A stretch of DNA of 7,096 nucleotides from Oscillospiraceae bacterium UBA3851 (GTDB lineage Bacteria; Bacillota; Clostridia; Oscillospirales; Oscillospiraceae), in contig DGHJ01000087.1 of assembly GCA_002392625.1 (NCBI GenBank), positions 1 to 7,096 on the forward strand. Reading direction: 5' to 3'. Shown here one piece after another: positions 6,201 through 7,096 of the stretch. Positions within the stretch are counted from its first letter, which is position 1. The number at the start of each line of letters is the position of its first letter. The translations under genes and the position numbers were made by a program. The notes under the pieces were generated by a model, which saw only the letters and a program-made list of their open reading frames with translations, did not search any database and had not been told where the DNA came from.

Positions 6201-7055
6201 TCAGTCGGAATTCATAAACCGATCAAAACCCGTCTGCACTTTTTCAAAAGTGTAATTGATAATGTTTTCAAAGCAATCGCTCTTTAGCAGATATCGTACA
6301 AAGTGAGTTCCGAGGTAATAGCCTACATCCGGGTGACCTTCAAAACGGACCCAGTCGCCGAAATAGCGTTGACTTTCCTGCGTCATTTCACCGAGATCAC
6401 AGTAAAAAGAGCGCTTTATCAATTCTAAATTCCGGTCGCACCACTCTTTCCAACCGTTTTTATTTTGATGAAAAAAGCCGGCGTCTCCGATGATTTCCTG
6501 TTCGAAGACCATTGCTATGCCTTCAGTAAACAATTGCCAAAGAAACTCCTCTGCCATAGAATTGCTATTGTGGTACAAAGAGCCGTATTGACCCTGAAAT
6601 ACGTGGCCGAGTTCATGAACAATCAATCCTGTCATATCGTTCTTATTACACCAATCAAGTTCCATAATTTTCTCGATTCCGAGAAGGACCGTTATTTTTT
6701 CTTGAATCTTAGTGACCCAACCTGCCCCGTTGCATAAACCGAGGTATAAAACGATATCGGCATCAACGGATTTGCCGAATACCTCAACGATTTTCTCGTC
6801 AAGGTGTTCCGAAACCGCATAAAACGCGCGAACTGCTTCTTCGCGCTTTTCCTTTCCGGTAAGTACTGCATTTAACACCGGTAAATAATCTTCGCTCCAC
6901 GAATAACCCGCATTGATACAGTCCCTCATGTCGGTCAGACACAGTTCCTTCGCGCCGGGAATCCATTTATCAATATAGTTATTCCAGTTGTCAAGATTGA
7001 ATTGTTCTGCGTCATATACAGACGGAAAGTCGATAGATGTATCTATGATTCTCAC
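6201..7055 (-). CDS. Predicted zinc metallopeptidase, HExxH gluzincin type (DUF2268-like)
   Basis: A predicted cytoplasmic zinc peptidase with no signal peptide or membrane segment. Residue numbers count from the GTG at 7070. The zinc-binding motif is VHELGH at 151-156 (His152, Glu153, His156). Glu183 in FTEGIA, 27 residues later, is the likely third zinc ligand, as in gluzincins. GYYLGTHFVRYLL at 250-262 resembles the C-terminal GYxxGxxxV segment of DUF2268-type predicted proteases; that family assignment is from memory of the layout. The start is uncertain: GTG at 7070 has no good ribosome binding site, whereas GTG at 7055 has AAAGGA six bases upstream, giving 284 residues, and is preferred. 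The gene is much more A+T-rich than its neighbours (18 of 60 G+C in 6241-6300), a sign of separate origin. It probably forms its own transcription unit or heads one that enters from the right. Confidence 0.82.
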   Translation of the reverse strand: MRIIDTSIDFPSVYDAEQFNLDNWNNYIDKWIPGAKELCLTDMRDCINAGYSWSEDYLPVLNAVLTGKEKREEAVRAFYAVSEHLDEKIVEVFGKSVDADIVLYLGLCNGAGWVTKIQEKITVLLGIEKIMELDWCNKNDMTGLIVHELGHVFQGQYGSLYHNSNSMAEEFLWQLFTEGIAMVFEQEIIGDAGFFHQNKNGWKEWCDRNLELIKRSFYCDLGEMTQESQRYFGDWVRFEGHPDVGYYLGTHFVRYLLKSDCFENIINYTFEKVQTGFDRFMNSD

Positions 7056-7061
7056 TTTGTT

Positions 7062-7067
7062 TCCTTT
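7062..7067 (-). promoter_or_regulatory. Ribosome binding site deciding the peptidase start
   Basis: AAAGGA on the minus strand is six bases from the GTG at 7055-7053. Because it lies inside the longer frame that begins at the GTG at 7070, it argues for the shorter protein. Confidence 0.55.
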
Positions 7068-7086
7068 CACGCAAATCCCGATTAGT

Positions 7087-7092
7087 AATATA
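7087..7092 (-). promoter_or_regulatory. Possible -10 element before the peptidase gene
   Basis: TATATT on the minus strand, in an A+T-rich stretch about 30 bases before the GTG at 7055, matches a -10 box in four or five of six positions. The -35 region lies beyond the window edge, so the call rests on one hexamer. Confidence 0.25.
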
Positions 7093-7096
7093 TAAG

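Noticed and set aside
6465..6737. 90-codon open frame on the plus strand
   Set aside because: It is antisense to the HELGH region of the peptidase and has no ribosome binding site or domain.
1..7096. CRISPR array, tRNA, rRNA, insertion sequence or riboswitch
   Set aside because: I saw no spaced direct repeats, no tRNA-like cloverleaf sequence, no transposase motifs and no intergenic gap long enough for a riboswitch apart from the 5837-6200 region, which shows none of the familiar conserved boxes.

Overview
The window reads as a chromosomal stretch of a fairly GC-rich Firmicute, most likely a gut-type Clostridia member (Oscillospirales-like). This is an inference from clear AGGAGG-type ribosome binding sites, G/C-ending codons in most genes, and protein families (YitT with DUF2179, single-domain EamA, small-molecule acetyltransferases and methyltransferases) common in that group. 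Nothing here fixes a species.

Every convincing gene lies on the minus strand, so transcription runs from high to low coordinates. In that order: a cytoplasmic HExxH zinc peptidase of the DUF2268 type (6201-7055); a junction region with a non-coding part and a short 3' gene fragment whose HVETVVLL segment resembles the C-terminus of RlmD/RumA-type 23S rRNA uracil methyltransferases (5925-6053); a GNAT acetyltransferase (5267-5836); a class I SAM methyltransferase (4468-5250); a fused Ntn-hydrolase/GNAT protein (3280-4449); a single-domain EamA transporter (2827-3240); a YitT/DUF2179 membrane protein (1935-2780); and a membrane-anchored type B carboxylesterase (102-1859). A strong hairpin with a T-rich tail follows the esterase (46-87) and a second perfect hairpin lies beyond it (22-43).

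The six genes from 5836 down to 102 are separated by only 16 to 75 bases, each has a good ribosome binding site, and one terminator closes the set, so they are probably co-transcribed at least in part. Three consecutive genes make small-molecule group-transfer or amide-hydrolysis enzymes, followed by two membrane proteins and a surface esterase. That would suit a modification, detoxification or export role, but no substrate can be read from the sequence.

Base composition is mosaic. Sampled 60-base lines contain 47 G+C in the esterase, 31 in the GNAT and EamA genes and 18 in the peptidase. The sharpest change lies near 6050, next to the RlmD-like fragment, which suggests a recombination or insertion boundary. 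The most interesting single item is the fused hydrolase/acetyltransferase, whose linker still contains a well-spaced ribosome binding site and ATG for the acetyltransferase half.
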